Below, one piece after another: positions 51,020-62,100 of a stretch of 64,000 bases of DNA. Source of the stretch: Callipepla californica brunnescens (lineage: Eukaryota; Chordata; Aves; Galliformes; Odontophoridae). Below the pieces are notes generated by a model, which searched no databases, had not been told where the DNA came from, and saw nothing but the letters and a program-made list of their open reading frames with translations. A program made the translations under genes and the position numbers. The stretch covers positions 1,500,501-1,564,500 of the forward strand of contig JALIRH010000027.1 in assembly GCA_023055505.1 (NCBI GenBank), in the 5' to 3' direction. Positions within the stretch are counted from its first letter, which is position 1. Every line of letters begins with the position of its first letter.

Positions 51020-52610
51020 AAAAGTTTCAGTATAGATTTTAACTTAATTCAGTTTGTCGAAGTTGAGTCTGTTAACAGTCTCCAGTCTTCAACTTCCACG
51101 TAGAGAACTTCAGCTCTCTTTGAGCTTGCCCGGGACAGAGTCTTCATACGTGATGTGTGTCAATCAAAATAACTTCTGATGAAATCTTATAGAAGATTGA
51201 ATTTGTACAAGCCAAGCAGAGAGAAGCCAGTGTCCTTAAATTTGTACCTAGATTCCTATTTTCAGTTTTCCTGCTGCTTCTTGATCTTGGTCCTCTTGTG
51301 GGCCTTTAGAATAGCTGAAGTGAAACCCTGGGAGAAGCATGTTTCTTTAGGAGAAAGCTTTCTGTGATGAGTCAGTTATCTAGGAGAAAGGAAATGGAGG
51401 GGCATCTAGAAATATGGCAGAAATTTGTTTATAATCCAAGTTTCTCCTGCAAAAAGGAGTTAACTCATTCTTGGACCATGTCTCCAGGTGCTCAGCCTAC
51501 ATTTCCTTCCTTTAGGTGAGCATAGCCTGTATAGACCTGTGTACCCAAGCCTTGTTCTTTATGCTTTTTCTGTTCTGAAATCAGTTGCTGTGTTGCTGCT
51601 TCTAGAAACCTTGCAGTTAGGCACGATGCAGATTCAAAAGCTGGCTCTCAGTGCTGTGCTGGTTTAATTGCTAAATGAAGACAAGCACCTGACAAAAATG
51701 TTAGCAACATGACTCATACCAGATGCAGAGATGCTTATTCATTCAAATGAGGCAAACTTCTAATTAACAGGAGCGGATTTGATTGTGTAGGCTGTTCAAG
51801 CTAACGTCTGTCTCAAACATTCTTTGCAGAAAAATCAAACCCTGTCCTTAACTGCTGAAGAGCTTCCATGCAATGCAGTAGATTTACCTGGAGAAGCAAG
51901 TTTCAGGACTTGTGATGAATAATTTGTTGGGTGGGTGAGAGCATTGCTTGTTTCCCAGATTCTGTGGATAACTACGGGTAATGGTAGGCTCATATGGGTA
52001 AAAGAAGATTTCTTTATTATGTATACAGTAACAATAGTGAGCAGTGTGGTTAAGAATGATCTCTGCATATGGGTGGCTGTGGGTCACCCCCCAAAGCACA
52101 GTCCCGCAGTCAGGACCCTGAACTTCTGACCCAATGCTAAGCTTGAACTGTGATGCTTTAGCAGGGATTTAGGCAGAAATTAAGCAAAGTGTAAACAATT
52201 ATGTTTATCAGAGTAACATCAACTCACAGTTCTCACAAGCAAAGAACAATCTTCTGGGAGAAACTTGTGTGGTTTCATGAGTTTGACATATTCCATGCAA
52301 CAGCATTTGAAAGACAGCAGGAAATCATTCTTTTGCCTTGGTGGGGGCAAGGGGAACTGTCTGATCTGCTTTAAAAGAGAAAGAAGAAAGATTTCACGTA
52401 GAGGGGACACACAGCCCCTCTAGAGTTCCCTCCACTTTATTGGAGTCATCACAACCTGATAAACACTTGATAAGAGACACGTCAGTAAGTGAATTGTGTG
52501 GATGGAGATGCTCTTACTGACATCCCACAAAGCTTTAAAAATGCGCCCTACTTTAAACTGTAATAAAAACATCAATGGAGATACATTTTGCAGTGCCTGT
52601 ATATCTAAAG
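51020..52610. other. Unassigned non-coding stretch
   Basis: No gene or recognised repeat is seen. Short overlapping frames at 51835-52129 lie on both strands. Confidence 0.5.
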
Positions 52611-52619
52611 TAGCATAGA

Positions 52620-52760
52620 CTGGACTAGCTCGTTTTTCTGAGTTTCCAGGGAATGCATTCTCATATGCATATTTTACAACTATTTTGACAGCAAGTGCGT
52701 AAACATGCAGAATAAATACAACTATCAGCTAAGTGCATCTCTAGACATTGTCATTTTCAT
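52620..52760. promoter_or_regulatory. Candidate enhancer with POU-type palindrome and TGACAG
   Basis: ATATGCATAT (52663-52672) is a perfect palindrome related to POU sites, and TGACAG (52686-52691) follows 13 bases later. The same pairing occurs at 16361-16427 and 54650-54673. Confidence 0.25.
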
Positions 52761-52769
52761 TTAGGTTTG

Positions 52770-54585
52770 TCGATGATATACAAAATAATCACAGGAATAT
52801 ATCTGCTGAGAGTAATGCAGGTTGCAATGGTATACTGTAATATTAAAAGCATAAATTCCCTCATATGGGGAAAGGACTGTAAAATGTGAAAACTTCAACC
52901 AAGCAGGGGAAGCTGCCACTGCTTGCCATGGACAAGGCTTCACTGCCAGGGTGGGATGTTCAAGTGCAGCTATATTATATCAGTTACAATGAATGTTTTG
53001 AATGTACTTGGTGTTTTGTTATACGATGCTCTAACCAGTTAAGAAACTCAGCACAAATATTAAGACCTTAATATCCTGCCACACCATTGTACAGCTTCTA
53101 CCACAGATGGGGCAAAGATGATACCAATAAGATTTCTGTATCAGAGAATGCACCCGTACTGGGAAGGGGAAAATACAGAGCTGTGTGTTTGAATGCCCTT
53201 AAGAATGTAAATCTGTCTTCCAGAAGTGATCAAAGCAGACAGACCATGCTGTCTGCAGTGCACAGAGGCGTTCCTGTGAAGCTGGCAGGGTGCAGGCTTG
53301 CAGCACAGGAGCTGCTGGGTTCTTCCCATGCATAGCTGTTCTAAGATTGCTTTTCTCTTCCTTGTCCAGGAGGGAAGCTGCTCCCACCCACTCCATGGCT
53401 GTGATGGTGATGGGAGCAGCTCGCTGCACTTCCAGAAGTGAGCCCAGCCCTGTGGTCCCCTGGGACCACATCATCCCCACAGTATGGGCTGCATTTTGGA
53501 AAAAGGAGCATGAGCTCATGAAGCAATTGCTTTTAAAAATCCCCTCCCTATCACCCTCGAGGGAAAAGATTTGCATTTCCATCTTTCTAATGCTCATTCC
53601 TGTGCTATTTATAAGAATTTGTTTTGTAATCCCGGCACTTTATGAACCTTAATTACTCTGAAATTTGCATCATTGCCCTTTACGTGGGTTATATAACATG
53701 CACAGCAGAACACACCGAGCTGCTTGTGTACTTGGGTTGCACCAGGGATGAATGGGCCGGCCACGTGCAAGCCACAGACTGCAATGTCCCAACTGCTCTT
53801 GTTCCCTTGGGCTCATTCCCAGCACCATAGCATGGATCTGGAAAATACCCATCAATATTATCTACTGGAAACAAACAAAAACCTGAATAAGAAATCTAGT
53901 GTTGTTTTTTTTAACTGTTATACAGTATTAATGATTAACTTAGAGAAAAATGTGCTATTTGTTAATTTGGGGAGAGGCATGCATGGCTGTTCCTTAATTC
54001 AATCTAACTTCACTGTGTTCTATGTTCTGCACCTTTATGAAAGCACTTACGCTCCCTTCAGATGAAAACACGTGCTATATGAAAGAGAAAACTTTAAATC
54101 TGAAGAACATCTAAACCCCAAAAACGAAGGTGGAAAGTTACCTGAATGTGGTATACGACCATGAGAATGTCAGCAGTACGAGGGGAGGACAGCAGGGCCT
54201 GCAGGCATCCATTGTGTCTGCTGCTCATCTGCTTCGGTGCAGAGCTCCCTGAGCTGCATCCGAGTGTCCCCCACTTGGCATGTATTTAATGGAGAATGGA
54301 TGCACATGTCACATCGTGTTGTGTGAGGTAATTTTTAGGTCTTAAGCAACTTGCTGTAATTACTGTACGTACATTTGACAGGATCATTTTTATTTTTTTT
54401 TTAGGAACAAAATTACCGGACACATTTTAAGGCACTAATAGAATAGTGTGAAGCCAGTATTAAATGCACAAACATTTTAGTAAACTGAAAGCTTTAATTC
54501 TTTGGTTAGATGGCACAATCTGTTATCCTAAATTAAATTTCTAAAGGAGTATTTTTTCCAGATATTACATACTTCATAGCTGACA
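52770..54585. other. Unassigned stretch with two close octamers and an EBF-type palindrome
   Basis: No gene is seen, although 53199-53652 is open on both strands for 120-132 codons in GC-richer DNA. Exact ATTTGCAT octamers at 53569-53576 and 53663-53670 lie about 94 bp apart. The palindrome at 53451-53470 is listed separately. Confidence 0.4.
53451..53470. promoter_or_regulatory. 20-bp near-palindrome with EBF-type core
   Basis: TGTGGTCCC and its exact complement GGGACCACA flank CT, giving TCCCCTGGGA, an exact match to the EBF/COE consensus TCCCNNGGGA. TFAP2 proteins can also bind this type of core. Function is inferred. Confidence 0.4.
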
Positions 54586-54589
54586 GGGA

Positions 54590-54960
54590 CACTATCTAAT
54601 TAGCTATTTATATGCAAGGCGTACCGGGGGATAATTAGGAACATGGATTATGCAAAGGCAATCAGACTGACAGAGGGCAAAGGAAGCTAACATATTAAAT
54701 CAAGTTTGCATATATGCTTATATGGTTTATCATGTGTCGTTTGGGTTGTATTACATTAATACTTCATTTAATATGTTGTTATGCATATTACTGTAATCCA
54801 CTAATTTGTAAATTAAACATGCACCCTCCTAAATACAGTATCTGTTGGCCCAATGAATCAGTTAGGCCTGCAGGAAAATGCTTAATTAAGTTACATATGT
54901 ATTCCACCTCTCGGGAACTGCCCTGCATGTCTCTAATTGCATCTGTTGCTCAGATCCAGG
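54590..54960. promoter_or_regulatory. Candidate conserved enhancer
   Basis: A motif-dense block: palindromic CTAATTAG (54596-54603), octamer-like ATGCAAAG (54650-54657), TGACAG (54668-54673), TTTGCATATATGC (54706-54718), TATGCATATTAC (54780-54791), and palindromic CTTAATTAAG (54881-54890). CpGs survive in an otherwise CpG-poor area (54619-54626). The 125-codon frame at 54714-55091 has no recognised domain. Confidence 0.35.
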
Positions 54961-54969
54961 CTTTATGGG

Positions 54970-56235
54970 CTATTGCTGTCCCCAGCATCTCTTCCCACAT
55001 ACTCAATATTTGGATTGCCAAAGCAGTGGTGGGTACACTTCAAAATGTGTGGGAAGTAGTTGCTGGGTCAGCCAGAGAGAGGGTGAAATGAGAAAATGCT
55101 CTTGTCTGGAGTTACAGAGGGGCGAAACACCATGTGTTTGAGTGCAAGCAGATGGGAGAAGAGGGTCATTTGTTGTGTAAAGAAGCGTAACGTCGATGTG
55201 TAACTTAGCTGATGTAACTCATGGGAGAAGTAGGCTCCTAAATGAGCTGCTCCTACGTGCTCTGAAGATGGTTAATTTGAACCATCTTTGCCAAGTCTAA
55301 GGTGTTTGGTCAGCCAAGTGCTGTCTCATTTAACAACAGATAGAACGTCTCTCTCAGGTCTGTGTGTAGATAAGCTTCCAGCACTTTGTGACCATCTTGT
55401 GTCATCAAATGTTTTAAACAATGGGTGGTTCAGGATGGCAGCCCTACAGCAAATATTCATACACCTTCACAGGTCGATAACATTTCTGAAATGTTTAAAG
55501 GATGGAAAACTTGTTTCATTGGTATCTGGCAGGTCAACAGAAAAGCTTGATGAAGTCTTAAGAGAGTCCCCTACTTTTAACAGAGAACTACCTTAGAAAT
55601 AAAAGAACATGTGTAGTCTGTCACTTCAACCTTTTGCTAAACTTCAAGAAGAAATTATCTTCAGTGTTGATGATTTAAAAAATGGTACATTCTTTTGAAG
55701 GTCTAACAGGAAAATGGTGCGATAGAAGCAGAGGATGGGGAAAAGCAAGAGATGGGAGTGCTTGTACAGCACCTGTGAGACTTTGGTGGCCTTTGATCAA
55801 AGAGAAAACAAGAATGTGTTGTGTTTTATCCTGAGTGAGACAGAAGCAAGCAGTGCTTGGTTCAGATGCACTGCTTTTGTTCTCATCCATTTCTATCTGG
55901 CCAAGCATTTATGCATCAATATATATATAACGCTGGCCCTATGGGAGCTGATGTGCTCATGTAGGAGTCTCAGATTCAGCTTAGATTCAGCTAACAGCTC
56001 TTCCTCCTTACATCCAGCTGTGGCTCACAGTGACTGCAGGTGGGTATCGATGAATTTGGGTGAGGGGCAGCAGAGATTTCCTCTTCATAGCTTGAGCTTC
56101 CTCTGATAGCTCTTGTGCTGAAAGCAGAGCCATCCACCAGCTCATTGCCCCCGTTCTGCTTTTGAGGAGCGTGCTTCCCAAACATCACAGACTCTCATTT
56201 TATTCACGCCGTAGCCCAGACTTCAGCAGCTTCAA
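54970..56235. other. Unassigned non-coding stretch
   Basis: A 102-codon plus-strand frame at 55288-55596 has even amino-acid use and ends just before an AAATAAA, but begins at TTG and lacks a recognised family; a decayed transposon or gene piece is possible. A 2 x 11-bp near-duplication lies at 55972-55993. Confidence 0.4.
55972..55993. repeat. 2 x 11-bp tandem duplication
   Basis: AGATTCAGCTT is followed by AGATTCAGCTA, differing only in the last base. Confidence 0.75.
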
Positions 56236-56239
56236 TGGA

Positions 56240-56515
56240 ATATGAACCTTGGCATAAATTAATGCAGAATTTGCCTCCTGGACTTTTGTATGCTTTTAAT
56301 ATTTATCCATTGGTCTATAATAGAAGAATATTTGTCATCTTAACTGAATTTCTGGATGAGAATCAATGGATCATTAGTTTTAATTATAATATGTCAATGT
56401 CATACTAGTGTAATTTATATCTAATGAAATTAATGTCTAGGATATACAGTACTGTCATCACTAAATTCTTCATGATAACTATAAATATCCAGACCTGCTT
56501 TCTTTACGGTATTTA
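56240..56515. promoter_or_regulatory. AT-rich candidate conserved element
   Basis: Very AT-rich sequence with many TAAT-type cores (ATAAATTAATGC, TTTTAATTATAATATG, GAAATTAATGTC). No frame or repeat explains it. Low-complexity composition alone could produce these motifs. Confidence 0.2.
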
Positions 56516-56519
56516 CAGG

Positions 56520-58850
56520 TTGGTTCATCCAGTCCAGTCTGATTAAACAGACAGCATTTTAAAGCTGACCGTGTAGCAGTGTTGGATGAGGTCCCATATA
56601 TTGGCCCATCCAGCACTGAGCAGGGAGCAGCTCCTGCAGATAGGTTGAGTGCCACAGAGAAGGGGTTGGGCTGGGAATCCGGGAGCTGAGGCTTGTTCCT
56701 GCTATTGACCCTGCATTATGCTGGTTGCTCATATCACAGCATCTGTATTGTCTGTTTCTTTTCTTGTATGAAGTTATTTGGTATAAACAAGAAAAGCTGC
56801 TGTGTAACAGGTATTTGTTGGCAGTGTTTCATATCAGGTTTGTTGTACTGGATCGGGCTTTAGACATCGTTACCCAGGTTGTCTGTAATGACTGCCCTCA
56901 GTTTACATATCCTACAATTAAACCATCTCTGCCAATTTCACCTCTGCAGTGACAGCACAAACATGTGTCAAGACAAGCAGAGTGAGAGGGCACTGACAGG
57001 CAGATAAAGGAAACTGACTGAGGGTAAGATAAGCACCTGTCTCACAGGTGGGCAGTAATAACTGGTTAATAATAGAAAATGAAGCAAGAGGAATAATTTG
57101 CATGTAACGAATCCAGGTGTTATTTCAGTGTTTTAAGAAGGGGTTTCACATGCACTGCCACCAGTACTGATGCCACAGCAGAATTCCCAGCAAGGGTTTC
57201 CTGAGGAGAGCACATACGTGAAGCACAGCTCTGAAAGAATATCAATCCAGGCAGTAATGGCTGAGGGTTTTTGATCTCAAAGTGGAACCGCTGTGAGAGA
57301 AACAGGGTTACATGGGGCTGTGTTTATTTATTTATGACCATCTGTTTTCAGTCCACTCGGAGCTACAAGGGAAGGTTCCTGTTCACCAGAGTGTATGTAG
57401 ACAGAGCTTGGTAAATTTCAGCTTGTGTTGGATGCTGCTGGATGATGGATGATTTCCCAAGTCTAGATGGTTATGATGTTGCACTGATTCACTGGCAAGT
57501 TCTTCATTCTTTTACCACAGTCTCTCCTTTCCAGTTTAAAGTGACTCAGTTTAAAGCTTAAATCTCCAGCAAAAAAAAAAGCAAAAAAATCTGCTGGCCA
57601 CTGACAATGCGCAATTTCAAGAGCTCAAGAAAATGTTTTGTTTTACTCCATTCTAACATGGTGTTCTTGGCTAGGCACAACATCCTTTTAATGTCATCCA
57701 GTGCTCATTTACCTGCTTCTGAGTCTTGCTGCATGTATGAGATGCTGCTCACTGAATTCCTCTCCGTGGAAAAAAATGACACCCATTGTCATTCACTGTT
57801 GAATGATGAGTGATGATGGAGACCAAGCAGAGGGTGTGAATGCTGTGAGGGGTGGGCAGTGCATTTCAGCAGTAACATGAAACACATGCCACGTTCCAGA
57901 CAGCCATGCAGACTGTTCTGAGCATGGCATGCAGCTCTTGTTTGTCACTGCTGAAAATGCACAGCTCATGGTGGTGACTGTGTTGAAACACGGTGTTTTA
58001 TAGCTGAGAATTTGCTCTATCAAATAGTACTAGGGTGCTTTTTTTGTAACTGTTGTAGTTTCCATGGGAACAAACAGGAGGCATTACTTTTGGAGTGACC
58101 TGTGCTGTTTCCTATTCTTGGAGGCTAATTGATTTTAATATTCTCTGTAAGATTAGTTCTATCTCCTCCACGAATGAAATATTCTCTCAGATACCTAAGA
58201 ATATCTATTTGACTTTGGCAACTAGGGATATGGAACATGATATTAGTTTATTTCCTGACTTTTCTGAAAAGAAGTTTGCAGCTGAGGAATGGTGAACAGT
58301 GTACATTAATGAAGTGATATATATGTCTACAAGAGGGCATTTCCCCTCCCTTCATGCTTTATATGTGTCTATATTTTGTTGAACGTAGTTACAGAGATCC
58401 CTGAGAGAACTGTTACCTGTCTCTGATTGGAACTGGAGAAACATTCCTCTGCTCAGAGCCAAAAATGTGTCTAGAAGTGAGGGGGTGTGGAGGTGGGAGA
58501 GAAAAATGCAAACACAGCACTCTGCTTTTGCTGGGGATATCACAAATAAGGGTGAGATCATTGGCAGAGCTAGCTGTGTGTTTTGTGTGCATTTACAGCA
58601 ACTAGCTTGCCGCTGTAGTTCCCCCAAAATGGGACAATTTTGTGTTCATTTAATGTTTATTATATTTCATGTTTGGTAACAGCAACAATTTCTGCAGTAT
58701 TCCAATCAAAATTGAGAAGGTTGCTCTTCTCCTTCTTACTGGAGTTATAACTTGTGAAGATAGACTCAGAATTTTTTAAGTATCTAAGCCCACCAGGGAT
58801 GGGAAGCAATGCAGCATGGACTCCTTCAGATAAATACCCATGATGAATAT
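56520..58850. other. Unassigned non-coding stretch
   Basis: No gene is seen. An exact octamer lies at 57096-57103 and an A-rich patch at 57570-57587. The only notable site is the X-box at 58058-58071. Confidence 0.5.
58058..58071. promoter_or_regulatory. RFX X-box (full consensus)
   Basis: GTTTCC-AT-GGGAAC has both half-sites and the canonical AT spacer. It lies about 800 bp upstream of the exon-like interval at 58867-59064, so it could belong to a promoter or enhancer for that transcript, if one exists. Confidence 0.45.
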
Positions 58851-58866
58851 TTTCTCTTCTTTGCAG

Positions 58867-59064
58867 TACATGAAGTTCTCTGAAACATCTCCAGCTTTGC
58901 CATCCAAGGATTCACACACGATTCAGGCAGAGTGACAGTGAAAAATGTTGGTGCATCAACAGCCTGGGGCCCCACTTGCTCCATTGCCCACAGCGTGAGA
59001 GATCCCAAAAGGATGCTTCCCTGCTCTCAGTCTAGGACAGGGTTCAAGTCTACTGATGCTGAAG
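58867..59064 (+). ncRNA. Candidate non-coding exon with two alternative donors
   Basis: The acceptor is strong (pyrimidine tract then CTTCTTTGCAG, ending at 58866) and the donor GAAG|GTAAGT at 59065 is near-consensus. A second good donor, AGAG|GTAAGA, lies exactly 90 bp downstream at 59155. All three frames contain stops inside the 198-bp interval (frame 0 closes at 58933-58935), so an internal protein-coding exon is unlikely. An exon of a lncRNA or of a 5' untranslated region fits better. An ATG-less frame at 58932-59135 reads through the first donor but has no known domain. No neighbouring exon was identified. Confidence 0.3.
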
Positions 59065-59169
59065 GTAAGTCTTGCTCTGAACTTTGCTGCCTGGCACCAA
59101 CACTTGCGCTGTTGCTGCTATGTCCTGTCACCTAGACCTGACCAAGAAGCAGAGGTAAGAATCACAAAA

Positions 59170-62100
59170 CTCGATCTTTTTACGTGCATTATTCCCACAA
59201 TTCTATATACAAAGTATCCTCTGTAGTCCATTTACAAAATATTCTGGGTAGTCCATTACATTCATCATGTTTGGATATACTTTACTATGGTCAACCATCT
59301 ATTTATTTAGTTATCTGATTATTGATTGCAACGAGTGTTGGTATTTCTTTTTGGAAAATGAAATTTCCTGCTGTTTTCTTCCCTTTCTGCTTAGTTGAAA
59401 TATTACAGCTTCATAGATGGTAAATTAAATGTCAAATATAATTTGGCATCCAAACCGCAAAGTCTATTTCTGTCCTCAGAGCAAACCTGACAGATGCCTT
59501 CATGTACTGGCTTTATAGTGCGCTATACAGGATAATAAATCACTTTTTAGTGTGTCACTACAAATGGTTCAGCATAACTTCTTTATGAAAGTTTAGGATT
59601 TTTATAAGTGCCTTAAAAAGGAACATATTTTTATATAGCTTCAGTCCTGGAGCTTCCTCAATCAGCCTCAGCTCTCTCCTTTGTTTTCTCCTTCATCATG
59701 TAAACATGCATCTAATTTAGATGACTGAAGTGAAAGTCCATAATTCCTTATTAAAAACAAAGGAACGGTAAAACAAGACACAATGGGAGAGGGATAATTT
59801 GTTTAGGAGGACCCCAGAACTCCTTACATGAATCTTAACTACTTAGGAGGGGGTGATCAGCGTTACAAATCTCAATTCTGCTCTTTCTACCAACACGGCT
59901 CCCTTATGGCTGTCAGTGATGTTGCATCACGTTCCCCTCAGATGCAGAGGGACATCTCAAAGTGCCAAAAAGTGGTTAATACATTTAGAAAACAACAAGA
60001 GAAAACCACCCCAACCCACCAACCAACCAATAAAACCACCCATAAACTGGCATTCACGATGCTGCTGTCAAAACATACCCAGCATGCCTAATGAAGTGTC
60101 CTCCTTGAGGAAAATATGAATTGGAACAGCATTGGCATAATGTCTGAAAATCAAGCACATGATCACCTGGTGAATAACTTGCCACAAACGCATTAGCCAT
60201 GATAGCAAAGCACAGTGCTTAAAATAATGTTTGTCCGTGCAGAAAAATGTCAGCGAGTGTCTGAATCAATAGTGACGTTTAGAATTGCAATAAACTACAC
60301 AGTCAACCAAAGGCATTGTATCTGGGTAGATCATAACATACTCAGTAATGTGCAGAAATCCTGAGCTATCTGAGTCGACAGCAAAAATGATTTTTCTTTA
60401 CCTAGTGTTTATTTTGTCATTGTTTTTTCAGCCTCCGTAAGTACATGTCAGCATTGACCATTACAGAGATAAAAGAGCTTGAGTAGATCACTATCTGGCT
60501 GGAATGCTGTCTTCAAGCTTTCAAAATAGAGAGATTAAATTTGTATGCTGGGTCATTCATGCAGTAAATACGATGGAGAAGCAAAGCAGAATGTTTTATA
60601 TAAAATTGATAGTATTTTCAGAATAGAAACATGGGAGTTAATATATTGGATCAGTCCAGTATCTGTGTAGTCCAGAGCTATTGCAGATGGGTTTAAACTA
60701 CAGGTTTCAGAGGCAGACCAAAGAAAAGGCAATTGTCGTCTAAGTTGCTCCACGGGGAAATTTCCTCCTGTCTTCAAAGATGGGAAAAACACCAGAAACT
60801 TCCCCAGAAGCACAGGAGTTTATATTTCTTCTAAAGCATTTGAAGACTGATGCTTTTTGTTGTTGTTTTGCATTTATAATTACAATTCTAGATATTATTG
60901 ATATTCTTTCTCCTCATGAGCTTTCAGACTTGCAGTAATATTGAGACAAGAAATCATGGTTTGACTGTTCATTTTCACCATCAGTTTTGAGAATCACATC
61001 TAATGCTGCTGGCAGAGGGATGTGAACTCATTAACTTTGTTCCCCCTCTGCAAACTGGGAGTAGTAGCACAGTTACTGCAGCAGTGTTCCTTTGTCTCAA
61101 AATATCAGTGTCCTCAGTACATCAGGGGAGGAGACCACACTGGTTCCTACGCAGTGGAAAGTGAAATGTCATCCTGAAATCTATTTCCCCAAGTGAGCAG
61201 CAGCACTAGAAATACAGCCCTGCCCACCTGGGCTAACAGACTGCCCAGCAGCACCAAGCCTCTAGCAGCCACCACTCTGCAATAAACGTGACAAGGAAAA
61301 CACTCTGTGTTCAAGACCATATTCAAATCCATTTTAACTTATTCTCTTGTCACTGAATGGGTTACTCCAAATCTTGCTTGGGGTAACTGATGGAAAACTC
61401 TCTTCCTTCTTGACAAGATGGAGCACTGGAAGCTATGTAGAATGGAAAAAGCTTTTCAAGTGTCAGATTAGCACGAGAGAAAAATTTTGTCTCTGATCTG
61501 AAGACAGCTGCAGGTGTTTAACCATCTGTATCTGTTCGAGAAGTGAAGGTTGCTAAGTGACCAGTGCATCTTGTCCAATATGGATTCACACGCAGTGTTT
61601 ATTCCTGCTCCTTTCTCCTGCAGGGACCAGTTGGGTGCTGCATGAGTGGGTCCTCAATGTGCTGATGACTGCTAGTCCCAAAACACACAAGTGCGGCCAA
61701 AACCGTCCTTGGCACGTAACTTCAGGCAGCAGATTCCCCACAGATGTTCTTGGAAGTTGCTGTGATATTTGTGGCAAACGTGTCTGGTTCTCATAATATT
61801 AACTAACACCTGAAGGCATGCAAATAGCTCAGTGTGTGCTGTCCTTGCAGGGCTGAAAGTTCTGTGTTTCCTTAATAGATGCAGTGGGAAGGTGTGTGAT
61901 ATTATCTGCTACTACCCAGCAAAGGATGCTTCCTCAAGTAATACTGATAGAGAAAATGCCACTCTATTCGTGAATTACTCGATCTATATTGTAAACAGCA
62001 AGGAATATGGCTACAGAAGATACTTTATATAGTCAGAGTAGCATTGTGTGCTATATAAAAGCTTTCACTGGCAGATGAATGCGGTTGCCAAATAAAGGGG

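Noticed and set aside
53199..53652. Overlapping 120- and 132-codon frames on opposite strands
   Set aside because: Simultaneous openness on both strands fits local GC content, not coding; no family recognised.
60650..60700. 'ggatcagtccagtatctgtg' resembling an old amniote LINE/SINE block; similar text at 56521-56545
   Set aside because: Too short and diverged to assign to a family by eye.
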